Shown here piece after piece: positions 55,067-63,389 of a stretch of 64,000 nucleotides of DNA. Source of the stretch: Phycisphaeraceae bacterium (GTDB lineage: Bacteria > Planctomycetota > Phycisphaerae > Phycisphaerales > Phycisphaeraceae). The stretch's first letter is position 1. Every line of letters begins with the position of its first letter. The position numbers were made by a program, and so were the translations under genes. The stretch is from contig JANQFR010000085.1 in NCBI GenBank assembly GCA_028277745.1, positions 39,905 to 103,904 on the forward strand, in the 5' to 3' direction. The notes under the pieces were generated by a model. It was not told the origin of the DNA and searched no databases. It saw only the letters and a program-made list of their open reading frames with translations.

Positions 55067-58000
55067 TCACTGGGCTGCGCCTGTCCCCGACAGGATCAGC
55101 GGCCCGTCTCCGGGGCTGCCCACGAGGCGCTGCTTGGCGCCCCAGCCATCGTCGTCATGCACTTCGAGCACGAGGTTCGCGCCCGGCCCGCCCAGCGCCG
55201 CACGCGGCGCCTGGAGGTGATACCACGTCAGGCCGCGCGCCTTATCCCGCTTGATCTTCCATGTCCCGGTCTGCTGCCCGTCGTACCCGGGCTCGGCCGC
55301 CCCGGGGGTGGCGAACGTCACGCCGGCCGAGGCCTGAGAGGTCAGGCCCGGATCGATCGGTTGCAGCACCACCCGGACCGCGTCGGCGCCGTCCACGTGC
55401 TTGTCGTCCCGGACCGCCAGGGTGATCCACAGCGACTGCTCATCGCTGTAGGCCCACGCCAGCGCCGACAGGTCCGCCTCGCCCGCCCACCAGCGCGACT
55501 GGTCGGGCTGGACCAGATGTTCGTTGATCAACTCGGCTTCGCCCAGTTTCGCCAGGGGCTGCCGGGTGAACCAACCGGAGGCCGCCGTCGGGAGGCCGCC
55601 TTCGGGGAGGGGCGGGGCGATCATCGGCTCGGGGACCGCCGCCACGCGTCGGGCCCGTTCGGCGCCGTCGGGGCCGGTCAGCGTCACCTCCACCCGCCGC
55701 GGCGGCGCGTCGGAGTGCAGCGCTGCGCCGACCGCTTCGGGCCCGCCGCTGGCCAGCAGCCAGCCCGCCGACCCGCTGAGCACCCTGACCGCGATCAGGT
55801 TCCAGCCTGCGCGCAGCGGCATGTCGAACACGTGCGCCGTGATGGTCATCGCTCCGCCGTTGCCCCTGGCCAGGGTGTCATACACCGGCTCGCCGTTGAC
55901 CACCCATTGCATCCACCAGTCCGCCGCTGCGCCGACCTGCACCGTCTGATCGACCGGCGACCAGACCTCCGCAAACAGCAAGGCCGGCGCCTTTTCGTGG
56001 TAACTTCCCGTCAAGGCCCCGATGTCGATCGCATCGCCGTCCCGCGTGGCCCATCGCCCTTCGATGGAGCCGATGGATTCGGGGATGCGATCGAACCGGC
56101 TCAGGTCGACCTCACCCAGCCCGCTCGCTTTCCCACGAGAGGCGAAGACCCGCCATAAGCGCGGCCACGGGGTCGCGTCGGGGACGGTGATCGGCTCCCC
56201 TTCCAGGACAACCCGGACCGCGTCGCCGCCGGCGACCTGGACTTCCTGCGGCATGAAAGAGGTGATTTCGCCATCGATCACCACTTGCCCGCTCAAGGTC
56301 AGGCGGGCCGCCTCGTTTTCCGGGTTCATGGCCGTCAGCACCGCGCGGGGCGTGTGTCGGTGCAGCGGCAGCACCTGGGTTTGATCGACCGCCAGCAAGG
56401 ACGGCTGCTCGGCGACGGCCGGAGCCCCCGGCCCCCCGGCCGCCGTGTTCCAGGTGATGTACGACGTGTTTTCATGGACTTCCACGTCAGCCACACTGCC
56501 GGCGCGGACCGTCAGCGGCGCCGGGTTGCCCCACATGTCGTACAGGGTGGCCGGGCCGTCGAGCGTCACGCCCGGTTCGGCGAGGCGCAGCCGCAACGGC
56601 GTCGCCCCCGGCCGGGTCGACCACAGCGCGAGCACGGCTTGGCCGGTGTCGGGTTGGTGGAACAGGTGTCCGCGCACGGCGCCGTCGGCCAACGCGTAGC
56701 TCTCGACAAAACGATGACCGCGCAGACGCTGCACCATTTGCCGGTAGGCCAGCATGACCGGGCGGGGCTCGCGCAGGTGCTCAACCGAGGTGTAAGCGGT
56801 GTTGCCCTTGAAATGCAGGGCGAACCAGAAGAACACGGGCATCCCCTCGCTCTGGGCGTAGATGATCTTTTCCACGCAGGTCCGGGCCTGTTCGAGCAGT
56901 TGGGGCTGGCCGACGGCGGAGAAGCCGCTTTCGGTTTCGATAAACGGCAGGTCCAGCCCGCCGTGCTTGGCGACGGCGCCGCGGGTGCGCTCCAACGCGT
57001 CGCGTTCGGCTTCGTAGCCCGGGCCGTGGGCGTGATAGGACCAGGCGTCTACGCCGTCGGGAGCGAGCAGCTCGATGATCCGGCGTGCGCGCCGGTCGCC
57101 CTCGGCCCCGAAAAAGCACAGCCCGCCGGTCATCACGACCGCGTCGGGGTTGCCCCGCTTGATCGCGGCGCGCATCCGCCGGAAGCTGTTCACGTACTCT
57201 TCAACCGGCCCGGGATAGAAGAAACGCAGGTCCGGCTCGTTGCCGAGTTCGTAATACGTGATCTCATCGCGGTACTTGGCGGCCAAGTCTTCGAGGAAGG
57301 CCTCGAGCTTGGTGAGCTCGCGTTCGCGCACCTCCGGGTCCATGCCCTCGGGCTTGTAGGTGATGGGGTCGCCGGGCTTGGGCGGGTCGATCATCGCCAT
57401 GATCGACATGTTGCGCGACGTGAACTGCGGCACGATCTCGTCGTACCGGGACATCACGTCCTGCCGGCCGTGTCCGCCCAGCGATCGGATGATGTCCACG
57501 CCCAGGAGGGAGAACCACGCCTGGTCGATCTCGCCCAGGGGGTCGCGGACGTGCTGCAGGCCGTAAAGGAACTCGCCCGGGCGGGCCTTGGGGACGTCCC
57601 GGCCGTCGTGGACCATCAGGCCGCCCTCGAGGTTGGCCAGCTTCTCGCCGGTCTGGGCGTGCGCCAGGTCGAATTGGTAGCGGTACGGGCCGTAGGGCCA
57701 GGCCGACGAGTCGAAGCCGACGACCAGCTGGTCTTCGGTTTCGCCCGCGATGTTGACGTCGCCGCTGCGCTCGGCCACGGTTTGGCCGTCCACGTCGATC
57801 AGCCGGCAGCGGTAGGTCAGCGGGGCGGTCTGGCGGGCGAGGTTGCGCACGGCGAAGCTCAGGCCGCCTTCCATCCCGCGTTCGAAGGCCAGCACCGGGC
57901 CGCCGGTCGACGTCGGCCGCTTGGCGCGGATGAGGCGGGGCCAGGCCAGGTCCGTCCCCTCACGCGGGTAGCCGCGCACCTTCACCGAGCGGATGAGCAG

Positions 58001-59161
58001 CGGCGCGTTGGGGGCGTAGAGCCGCAGGTCGTAGCCGTCGCTGCTGAGCTGGTTGTCGGGGCTGCCGTGCTGGCGTGCGCCGAAATGGGCGTTGTCGAGG
58101 CGGAATTGGGCGGTCCGCCACCGCTTGCCGCCGCCCCATCTCATGCCGAGCTTCCGGCTGCCCTGGTCGGTGTCCGCGAACGCCGCCATCCCGCCCCAGG
58201 TGTCCAGCAGGTACTCGACCCGCACGTCCACCACCGGCATGTTGCCGTGACGGAAGCGGTCGTCGGTGAAGGTCAGCCGGAACGACCGCATCCACGGCAT
58301 CTGAGGCATCCGTGTTTGGTGGACGGCCCACGCGTCTTTGCCGGCTTCGCGCATGAATTTCGTGCCGTCGCGCTCGAAGGTGAGGCCGTCCTCGATCGGC
58401 TCCCGGTCGAAACGGATGCTTGCTTCGACGGTCGGGATCGACTGCATCGCCGCGTCCTGGAAATGAAGCAGATCCCCCGCCTCGAAGCCGCCGGGCTCGA
58501 ACGTGAACACACGCGCCTCGTCGATGTTTCCCTCGAAGAAGCCGCCCGACCCGTCGGGCCGGACGCCGACGCCCAGCCCGGCGTTCTTCTGGTAGCCCCA
58601 GGGCGTCGCGTCGGCGCTGCCCGCCGGCTGGCCGTTGATGTACAGGGTGGAAGCGTTGTCCTCCACCACCAGCGCGACGTGGGTCCACCGGTCAGCGGGC
58701 AGCTTGCGGAACCCCACGGTCGCCTTGCCGTAGATCACGCCCCACACGCCGTCGTTCTGCTGCTCGATCCCGACGCCGCCGTTGCCGCCGTACTGCATCA
58801 CGGCGCGCGACCCGCCGGCCGACGTCGGCTTCACCCACGCCTCGAGCCCGAAGTGGGTCTTGGGGTTCGCGGGGAGTTCGTCCAGCACCAGGCCGCTGCT
58901 TCCGTCCAGCCGCACGGACGCGGCGCTGCGGGCCGCCCTCACGGCGCCGTCCGCCACGTCGTCATCCGTCTCGGCCTGGCCAACCATGCGCCAGTTCTCG
59001 GGCCCGCCGTCCCTCACCGCGGCCAGCCCTCCGGGTTGATCGGCTTCGCCCAGCCCGGCGTGGATCAGCGTCCGGACCTCCGCCCGGGCGGTCAGACCTA
59101 GGGAAACCAGCAACGTCAGGGCGAACACGTTCGCGAAAAGGCGAGAAAGCATTAGATTCAT
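55067..59161 (-). CDS. Giant secreted LamG/glycoside hydrolase protein
   Basis: 1364-residue secreted enzyme. After a signal peptide (LFANVFALTLLVSLGLTARA), a LamG/concanavalin-like domain (about 75-230, 'HFGLEAWVKPTSAGGSRAVMQYGGNGG', 'LYINGQPAGS', 'GNIDEARVFTF'), a beta-rich region, a clan GH-A TIM barrel (about 530-830) with acid/base YELGNEPD (Glu642) and nucleophile region FIETESG (Glu742 or Glu744), then beta domains and a C-terminal CBM9/DOMON-like domain ('ALAWAYSDEQSLWITLAVRDDKHVDGADAVRVVLQ'). I took ATG 59161 because the spacing to the shared regulatory motif then equals that at the regulator gene. The GH family is not certain. Confidence 0.82.
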   Translation of the reverse strand: MNLMLSRLFANVFALTLLVSLGLTARAEVRTLIHAGLGEADQPGGLAAVRDGGPENWRMVGQAETDDDVADGAVRAARSAASVRLDGSSGLVLDELPANPKTHFGLEAWVKPTSAGGSRAVMQYGGNGGVGIEQQNDGVWGVIYGKATVGFRKLPADRWTHVALVVEDNASTLYINGQPAGSADATPWGYQKNAGLGVGVRPDGSGGFFEGNIDEARVFTFEPGGFEAGDLLHFQDAAMQSIPTVEASIRFDREPIEDGLTFERDGTKFMREAGKDAWAVHQTRMPQMPWMRSFRLTFTDDRFRHGNMPVVDVRVEYLLDTWGGMAAFADTDQGSRKLGMRWGGGKRWRTAQFRLDNAHFGARQHGSPDNQLSSDGYDLRLYAPNAPLLIRSVKVRGYPREGTDLAWPRLIRAKRPTSTGGPVLAFERGMEGGLSFAVRNLARQTAPLTYRCRLIDVDGQTVAERSGDVNIAGETEDQLVVGFDSSAWPYGPYRYQFDLAHAQTGEKLANLEGGLMVHDGRDVPKARPGEFLYGLQHVRDPLGEIDQAWFSLLGVDIIRSLGGHGRQDVMSRYDEIVPQFTSRNMSIMAMIDPPKPGDPITYKPEGMDPEVRERELTKLEAFLEDLAAKYRDEITYYELGNEPDLRFFYPGPVEEYVNSFRRMRAAIKRGNPDAVVMTGGLCFFGAEGDRRARRIIELLAPDGVDAWSYHAHGPGYEAERDALERTRGAVAKHGGLDLPFIETESGFSAVGQPQLLEQARTCVEKIIYAQSEGMPVFFWFALHFKGNTAYTSVEHLREPRPVMLAYRQMVQRLRGHRFVESYALADGAVRGHLFHQPDTGQAVLALWSTRPGATPLRLRLAEPGVTLDGPATLYDMWGNPAPLTVRAGSVADVEVHENTSYITWNTAAGGPGAPAVAEQPSLLAVDQTQVLPLHRHTPRAVLTAMNPENEAARLTLSGQVVIDGEITSFMPQEVQVAGGDAVRVVLEGEPITVPDATPWPRLWRVFASRGKASGLGEVDLSRFDRIPESIGSIEGRWATRDGDAIDIGALTGSYHEKAPALLFAEVWSPVDQTVQVGAAADWWMQWVVNGEPVYDTLARGNGGAMTITAHVFDMPLRAGWNLIAVRVLSGSAGWLLASGGPEAVGAALHSDAPPRRVEVTLTGPDGAERARRVAAVPEPMIAPPLPEGGLPTAASGWFTRQPLAKLGEAELINEHLVQPDQSRWWAGEADLSALAWAYSDEQSLWITLAVRDDKHVDGADAVRVVLQPIDPGLTSQASAGVTFATPGAAEPGYDGQQTGTWKIKRDKARGLTWYHLQAPRAALGGPGANLVLEVHDDDGWGAKQRLVGSPGDGPLILSGTGAAQ

Positions 59162-59168
59162 TATTGGG

Positions 59169-59210
59169 TTCTTACAAAGAATGGTCAAGATGTCATTTGA
59201 TATACAAGTT
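59169..59210 (-). promoter_or_regulatory. Leaderless promoter of giant GH gene with shared AraR-type motif
   Basis: On the minus strand ATGACA (59191-59196), 16 bp, TAAGAA (59169-59174), seven bases, ATG 59161. ATGTCA-N7-TACAAGTT (plus strand, 59190-59210) is the motif also found before the AraR-type gene. In both cases 28 bp separate the motif from the start codon. The remaining sequence to 59399 holds only the repeat copy 2. Confidence 0.7.
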
Positions 59211-59314
59211 TACCGCAAAGACAAGCGACGTCAAGGCCCCCCGGCTGATGCACCCATGGCGCAAAGCCGGTCCTGAGGACGCCGCAGGCGGCCGAAGGTC
59301 CGGATCTCTGGAGG

Positions 59315-59368
59315 TACGACCGCGACGAGGACGTCGCGGCTAAAAACAACAAAACAACATGAAAGACG
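59315..59368. repeat. Palindromic repeat element, copy 2 (single arm)
   Basis: 59315-59342 is identical over 28 bp to 52740-52767 of copy 1 (TACGAC then the CGCGACGAGGACGTCGCGG arm and CTA). ACATGAAAGACG (59357-59368) is the reverse complement of the outer box of copy 1 (52672-52683). The spacer between box and arm is 14 nt here and 6-7 nt in copy 1. The second arm is absent, so this is a shortened copy. It lies between the RraA-like gene and the giant GH gene. Confidence 0.75.
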
Positions 59369-59399
59369 CAGAAAAACGCATTACAGATGTCGAAACGAC

Positions 59400-60119
59400 C
59401 TAGAAATACCCGCCCCGGTCGTGGATCTCTCCGGCGGAGAGCCCGGCGTCGACCCACTGCTTGATCTCGCCCTCGTTCTGCTCGATCCGCTCGGCCCGCT
59501 CGAGCACGGCCACGGCGATCTTCCGCGGGATCACCAGGGCGCCGTCGATGTCCGCGAGGACGATGTCGCCGGGTTTGACGATGACGTCGCCCACGTAGAC
59601 CGGCGTCTGGTAGCCGACGATCTTGGTGTGCGACAGGGCGCCGGTGCTGGTGCGGTAGCGGTACCAGATGGGGAACCGCTGGTCGAGGATGTCGCGGGTG
59701 TCGCGGATGCCGCCGTCGATGATGGCGCCCCGGCACCCGCGCTTGACGCTCGCGCGGGTCATGACGCCACCCCAATGGGAGGCCAGGTCCTCCCCGTTGG
59801 CGTTCCACACCACCACGTGTCCGGGCCGTAGGTCGTCGAGCATCTTGACCCGTACGCCCAGCTCGCCGCCGAGGGTCGGGTCACGGACCGCCTTCACGGT
59901 GAACGCCGGGCCGCAGACGACCGATTCGTCGCGCAGCGGGGCGATCTGCGGCGGCAGCGCCTGGCAGGGCAGGCACAGCTCCCGCAAGACGTCGTTCACC
60001 GCGCCGGTGTAGAGCTTCTCATAACGTTGGCACAGCTCCGCCTCGGGGATGCTCAGCTCGGCCTGCTCGACGTCGTCGCGGAGTTGCTGGAGTTTGTCGG
60101 TCTGCATCTTGTCGGACAT
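59400..60119 (-). CDS. RraA-like aldolase/decarboxylase family protein
   Basis: 239-residue RraA-fold protein. Conserved segments: 'YTGAVNDVLRELC', 'GPAFTVKAV', 'GHVVVWNANGEDLASHWGGVMTRASVKRGCRGAIIDGGIRDTRDI' (with the Arg-Asp pair of the family's active site) and 'VKPGDIVLADIDGALVIPRKIAVAVLERAERIE'. Relatives are 4-hydroxy-4-methyl-2-oxoglutarate/oxaloacetate aldolases. Beside SDR and enolase-superfamily genes it probably cleaves a 2-keto sugar acid. It ends the catabolic run, 20 bp after the SDR gene. Confidence 0.85.
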   Translation of the reverse strand: MSDKMQTDKLQQLRDDVEQAELSIPEAELCQRYEKLYTGAVNDVLRELCLPCQALPPQIAPLRDESVVCGPAFTVKAVRDPTLGGELGVRVKMLDDLRPGHVVVWNANGEDLASHWGGVMTRASVKRGCRGAIIDGGIRDTRDILDQRFPIWYRYRTSTGALSHTKIVGYQTPVYVGDVIVKPGDIVLADIDGALVIPRKIAVAVLERAERIEQNEGEIKQWVDAGLSAGEIHDRGGYF

Positions 60120-60139
60120 GTTGTTCCTCGGTAGGGGGT

Positions 60140-60907
60140 TTAGAGACTCATGCCGCCGTCGACGTAAAGGGTCTGCCCGGTGATATAAGCGCCGGCGTCC
60201 GAGGCGAGCAGCAGGGCGGCGCCGACGCAGTCGTCGGGGTCGCCGATGCGTCCGGCGGGGATGCGATCGATGACGCGTTGCCGGTACGCGGCGTCGCTCA
60301 AAGCGTCGCGGTTGCGGTCGGTGTCGATGGCGCCGGGCGCGAGGTTATTGACGGTCACGCCGCGGCCGGCGAGCTGCGCAGCGAGGTTCCGGGTGAGGTT
60401 GTCCAGCGCCGCCTTGCTGGCGGCGTAGACCGCCATCTCCGGATGCGGCGCCGCCTGCTGGACGCTGCCGATCATGAGCACACGCCCCCAGCCCCGCTCG
60501 GCCATCGCGGGGGTGAGTCGCTGGGTCAGCTCGAGCACCGCCTGAAGGTTGACACGCATCTGTTGATCGAACTGCTCGCGGGAGATCCGGCTCCACGGCT
60601 CGCGGTGCTGCACCGAGGCGTTGTGGACGAGGATGTCGACCGGCCCCAGCGTCGCCTCGGCCGCTTCGCTGATCCGCGGCGCGGCGTCGGCTTCCGCCAG
60701 ATCGGCGCCGATCACGCAGGACCGGCGGCCCGCCTCGCGCACCCGGGCCGCGACCCGCTCGGCGGCGGCGCGGTTCCCCGCGTAGTGCACCGCCACGTCC
60801 GCGCCGGCCTCGGCCAGCCCGACCGCCAACGCCGCGCCGATCCCCCGGCTCGACCCCGTCACCACGGCCGTCCGACCCGACAGCGTGAAGCGGGCGTCAA
60901 TGCTCAT
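60140..60907 (-). CDS. Short-chain dehydrogenase/reductase (SDR)
   Basis: 255-residue classical SDR with NAD(P)-binding TGSSRGIG (residues 17-24), 'LVHNASVQHREPW' (NNAG-type motif variant), catalytic Ser in IGSVQQAAP and YAASK near residue 160, and 'PGAIDTDRNRDALSD'. Members of this type oxidise sugars or sugar acids, such as gluconate 5-dehydrogenase. The context (RraA-like and enolase-superfamily genes) supports a sugar-acid oxidoreductase. Confidence 0.9.
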   Translation of the reverse strand: MSIDARFTLSGRTAVVTGSSRGIGAALAVGLAEAGADVAVHYAGNRAAAERVAARVREAGRRSCVIGADLAEADAAPRISEAAEATLGPVDILVHNASVQHREPWSRISREQFDQQMRVNLQAVLELTQRLTPAMAERGWGRVLMIGSVQQAAPHPEMAVYAASKAALDNLTRNLAAQLAGRGVTVNNLAPGAIDTDRNRDALSDAAYRQRVIDRIPAGRIGDPDDCVGAALLLASDAGAYITGQTLYVDGGMSL

Positions 60908-60964
60908 CGTTGCGCCGCCTTTCGGTCCAACGGCGGGATACGCCTCTGGTCATGACGGTCCTTT

Positions 60965-62038
60965 CTACGTCTGCGCCGACAGCCCGGCCCCGCGGGCCGG
61001 CGCTGAACGGTCCGTGCGGCCGAACCACTGCTTCATCACGTCCCCCGCAGGCTTGCCGTAGATCTCGAAGCCCTTGTCGCCCGACGGGTCGTCCTTGAAC
61101 TGGGGGCGGTCGTTGTTCTCGTCCCACTTCCACCAATACATCCCAGCCCACCACGGCTCGTCCCAGAACAGCCCCAGCACCGCCTCCAGGAACGTCGCCT
61201 GCTCGCTCGGCTCATACCCGCCCTGGCCGCTCCAGCCCCACGGTTGCATCCCGCCGGCGTACGACGACGTGCACCCGACCTCGCCGAACATGATCGGCTT
61301 CCCGAGCCGGCGCGCGATCTCGCGGTACGTCTCGCGGATCGGCTCCATGTAACGCATCCGTTGTTCAACGGTCACGCCGTGCTCGTCGGCCGAGCGGTGA
61401 TAGTAGCTCGTGCCCAGCACGTCGAGGTCGCGGAACCAATGGTCCTCCGACTCCAGCTCCTTGAGGAAGTCGACGTGACGCGTGTGCGAGCTGGTGACCG
61501 GGCCGTCGAACTCCGTGCGGGCGACGTCGAGCACCTCCCGCCATTCCCGGTGCTTGTTGACGAACGAATCGATCTCGCTGTCGATCCCGTACATCTCGCA
61601 GTTGGCGCGTTGGGCGAGCCGGGCGAAGTGCCGTGTGCGGGCCCGCATGCCTTGCCACCAGCGTTTCCATTTATCGCTCACGAGCCCCGGGATCCGTGTG
61701 CCGGGGCGGTCGGGCGGGAAGCTGATCTGCAGCCGGCCCTGGCCGTCCCAGCACTCGATCATCGGGCGCAGGTGCACCTTCATCCCCAGCTCGTGGATGC
61801 GGTCGATCGCGTCCATCAGCTCGAAGTCGCTGGGCGTGACCTCGAAGTCGGCGAACTGCCGCGGCTCGGTCGGCGTCTCCATCATGATCGTCGGCGTGAC
61901 GCAGACCCAGCCGACGTTCAGCTCCGCCATCCGCTCGATGTGGCGCATCGCCTCGGGGGTTTCCCAGTCGCCGCGGCGGCGCCAGAAGCCGAACGTGACG
62001 CCCCGGTGGATTTCGATCATCGTGTCGTCAGTCATCAT
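60965..62038 (-). CDS. GH113-like glycoside hydrolase, cytoplasmic
   Basis: 357-residue TIM-barrel protein without a signal peptide. It resembles GH113 and related enzymes: 'GVTFGFWRRRGDWETPEAMRHIERMAELNVGWVCVTPT', acid/base region 'CEMYGIDSEIDSFV', 'GTSYYHRSADEHG', nucleophile region KPIMFGEVGCTSSYAG, and the late 'WWAGMYWWKWDENNDRPQ' and 'YGKPAGDVMKQWFG' typical of the group. The lack of a signal suggests it acts on imported oligosaccharides. It sits two genes from the SDR and directly after the GH10 gene (their ends abut at 62038/62039). Confidence 0.75.
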   Translation of the reverse strand: MMTDDTMIEIHRGVTFGFWRRRGDWETPEAMRHIERMAELNVGWVCVTPTIMMETPTEPRQFADFEVTPSDFELMDAIDRIHELGMKVHLRPMIECWDGQGRLQISFPPDRPGTRIPGLVSDKWKRWWQGMRARTRHFARLAQRANCEMYGIDSEIDSFVNKHREWREVLDVARTEFDGPVTSSHTRHVDFLKELESEDHWFRDLDVLGTSYYHRSADEHGVTVEQRMRYMEPIRETYREIARRLGKPIMFGEVGCTSSYAGGMQPWGWSGQGGYEPSEQATFLEAVLGLFWDEPWWAGMYWWKWDENNDRPQFKDDPSGDKGFEIYGKPAGDVMKQWFGRTDRSAPARGAGLSAQT

Positions 62039-63364
62039 TCATCCTTTCAAAGCAAGCTCGATCCGGGTGGTCTCTGCGGGGATTGTTCCGGGGGGGACTC
62101 GGATCGCATGGGTTTCCGCGCCGACGGTCGCGTCGTACGCGCCGTGGAACCCGCGGAAGCGGGCGACGCCCGCGGCGTCGGTCGTCAGCGTGCGCTGGGT
62201 GCGCCAGTCGTGGTTGATCAATCGGTCGAGCGCGTCGTACGCCGGCTTGGGCGAGAGGTCCGGGCGGAGCAGGCCGCCCTCGAACCGGGCCTCGTCCCCG
62301 AACGCGTGGCCATCGGCGAGGTTCCACCAGACGATCGCCTCGACCGCGGGATGGCTGAACCATAAGCGGTAGAAATCTCGGGCCAGCTCGGCCTGGACGT
62401 CCTGGCCGCGGTCGATCTCGCCGGCGGAGGCGATGGTGATCTCGGAGATATGGATCGGCAGGCCGAACCCGGCGTAATGATCGAGCACCGTCAATTCGTG
62501 GCCGGGCCTGTATTCAAGCTCAAGCAGGTTCCGCGCGACCTCGTGCAGCTGCCCCCAGACATGATGCTGCATCCCGATGCCGTCGACGCGGCAGCCCTTG
62601 TACTTCAGGTTCTCGATCAGCAGGTGGTACGGGCTGTCTTCATGCTTGAATTGACCCCACACGTAGCCCTGCGCTTCGTTGACGAACAGGCGGTCGTTCG
62701 GGAACAGCTCGTCGGCCTGTTGATAGCACCAGGCGCCGTAATCGCGGGGCAGCGTGGGCGTGCCGTAGCCGCGCTGGAAGAATTCGTTCACCACGTCCCA
62801 GCCGTCGAGCCGCCCGGCGTACCGATCCGCGATGTCCTCGAAATGCCGGCGGATGTGCGGCTTCCACTGTTCGGGATCGCTCGGCAACCACTTCGGGGGC
62901 GTGAGGCCGCGGTTCGTGGCCCAGAACAGGTTGTGCCCCTTCGGTGTCAGGCCGTGAGCCGCGCACCAATCGAGGACCGTGTCCACCGGCGGGCGGCGGT
63001 ACATCGGCTCGCTGTCCGCGTCGAACCGCAGCTTGCCGCGCTCCGGTTCGTACGCGGGCCAGAAGAAACCCACCACCGTGTGGTTGAAAAGCTGCGTGTA
63101 CCGCTCAACCCACGTGTTGTTCTCCGCGTCGCTGTCGTACCCGCCGAGCATGAAGCTGTTGGCGCCGAAGCTGAACGCGTGGGATCGCTGCGTCAGCTCG
63201 ACGGTTGCGCCGGCAACCGGCCGCCCGGCCCCATCGGTCAGCTTCAGCTCCACGTCAGACTGGCGGTGCTCCCGGATGCCCGTTTCGATCCGCGCCTCGT
63301 GGGGCGCCATCCGTTCGCGCCATTCGTCGAGGAACTGCGCCGCTTCCAGCTTCGTCTTGGCCAT
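62039..63364 (-). CDS. GH10-family xylanase-like enzyme without signal peptide
   Basis: 441-residue GH10-like enzyme. N-terminal beta domain (about 35-70, 'VELKLTDGAGRPVAGATVELTQRSHAFSFGANSFM') joined to a TIM barrel with acid/base Glu194 (GWDVVNEFF) and nucleophile Glu308 (LPIHISEITI), plus 'GLTPKGHNLFW', 'DGIGMQHHVW' and a WWNLADGH segment near the end of the barrel. It starts at ATG 63364 and shows no signal peptide, unusual for GH10, so it may process internalised oligosaccharides. A C-terminal 60-residue beta stretch follows. Confidence 0.87.
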   Translation of the reverse strand: MAKTKLEAAQFLDEWRERMAPHEARIETGIREHRQSDVELKLTDGAGRPVAGATVELTQRSHAFSFGANSFMLGGYDSDAENNTWVERYTQLFNHTVVGFFWPAYEPERGKLRFDADSEPMYRRPPVDTVLDWCAAHGLTPKGHNLFWATNRGLTPPKWLPSDPEQWKPHIRRHFEDIADRYAGRLDGWDVVNEFFQRGYGTPTLPRDYGAWCYQQADELFPNDRLFVNEAQGYVWGQFKHEDSPYHLLIENLKYKGCRVDGIGMQHHVWGQLHEVARNLLELEYRPGHELTVLDHYAGFGLPIHISEITIASAGEIDRGQDVQAELARDFYRLWFSHPAVEAIVWWNLADGHAFGDEARFEGGLLRPDLSPKPAYDALDRLINHDWRTQRTLTTDAAGVARFRGFHGAYDATVGAETHAIRVPPGTIPAETTRIELALKG

Positions 63365-63389
63365 GTCGTCGCCTCGCCCGGTCCGCTTC

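Noticed and set aside
56285..59101. 938-codon open frame on the plus strand
   Set aside because: It is antisense to the giant GH gene, whose domains and catalytic motifs are clear; the frame stays open because of high GC. No domain was recognised.
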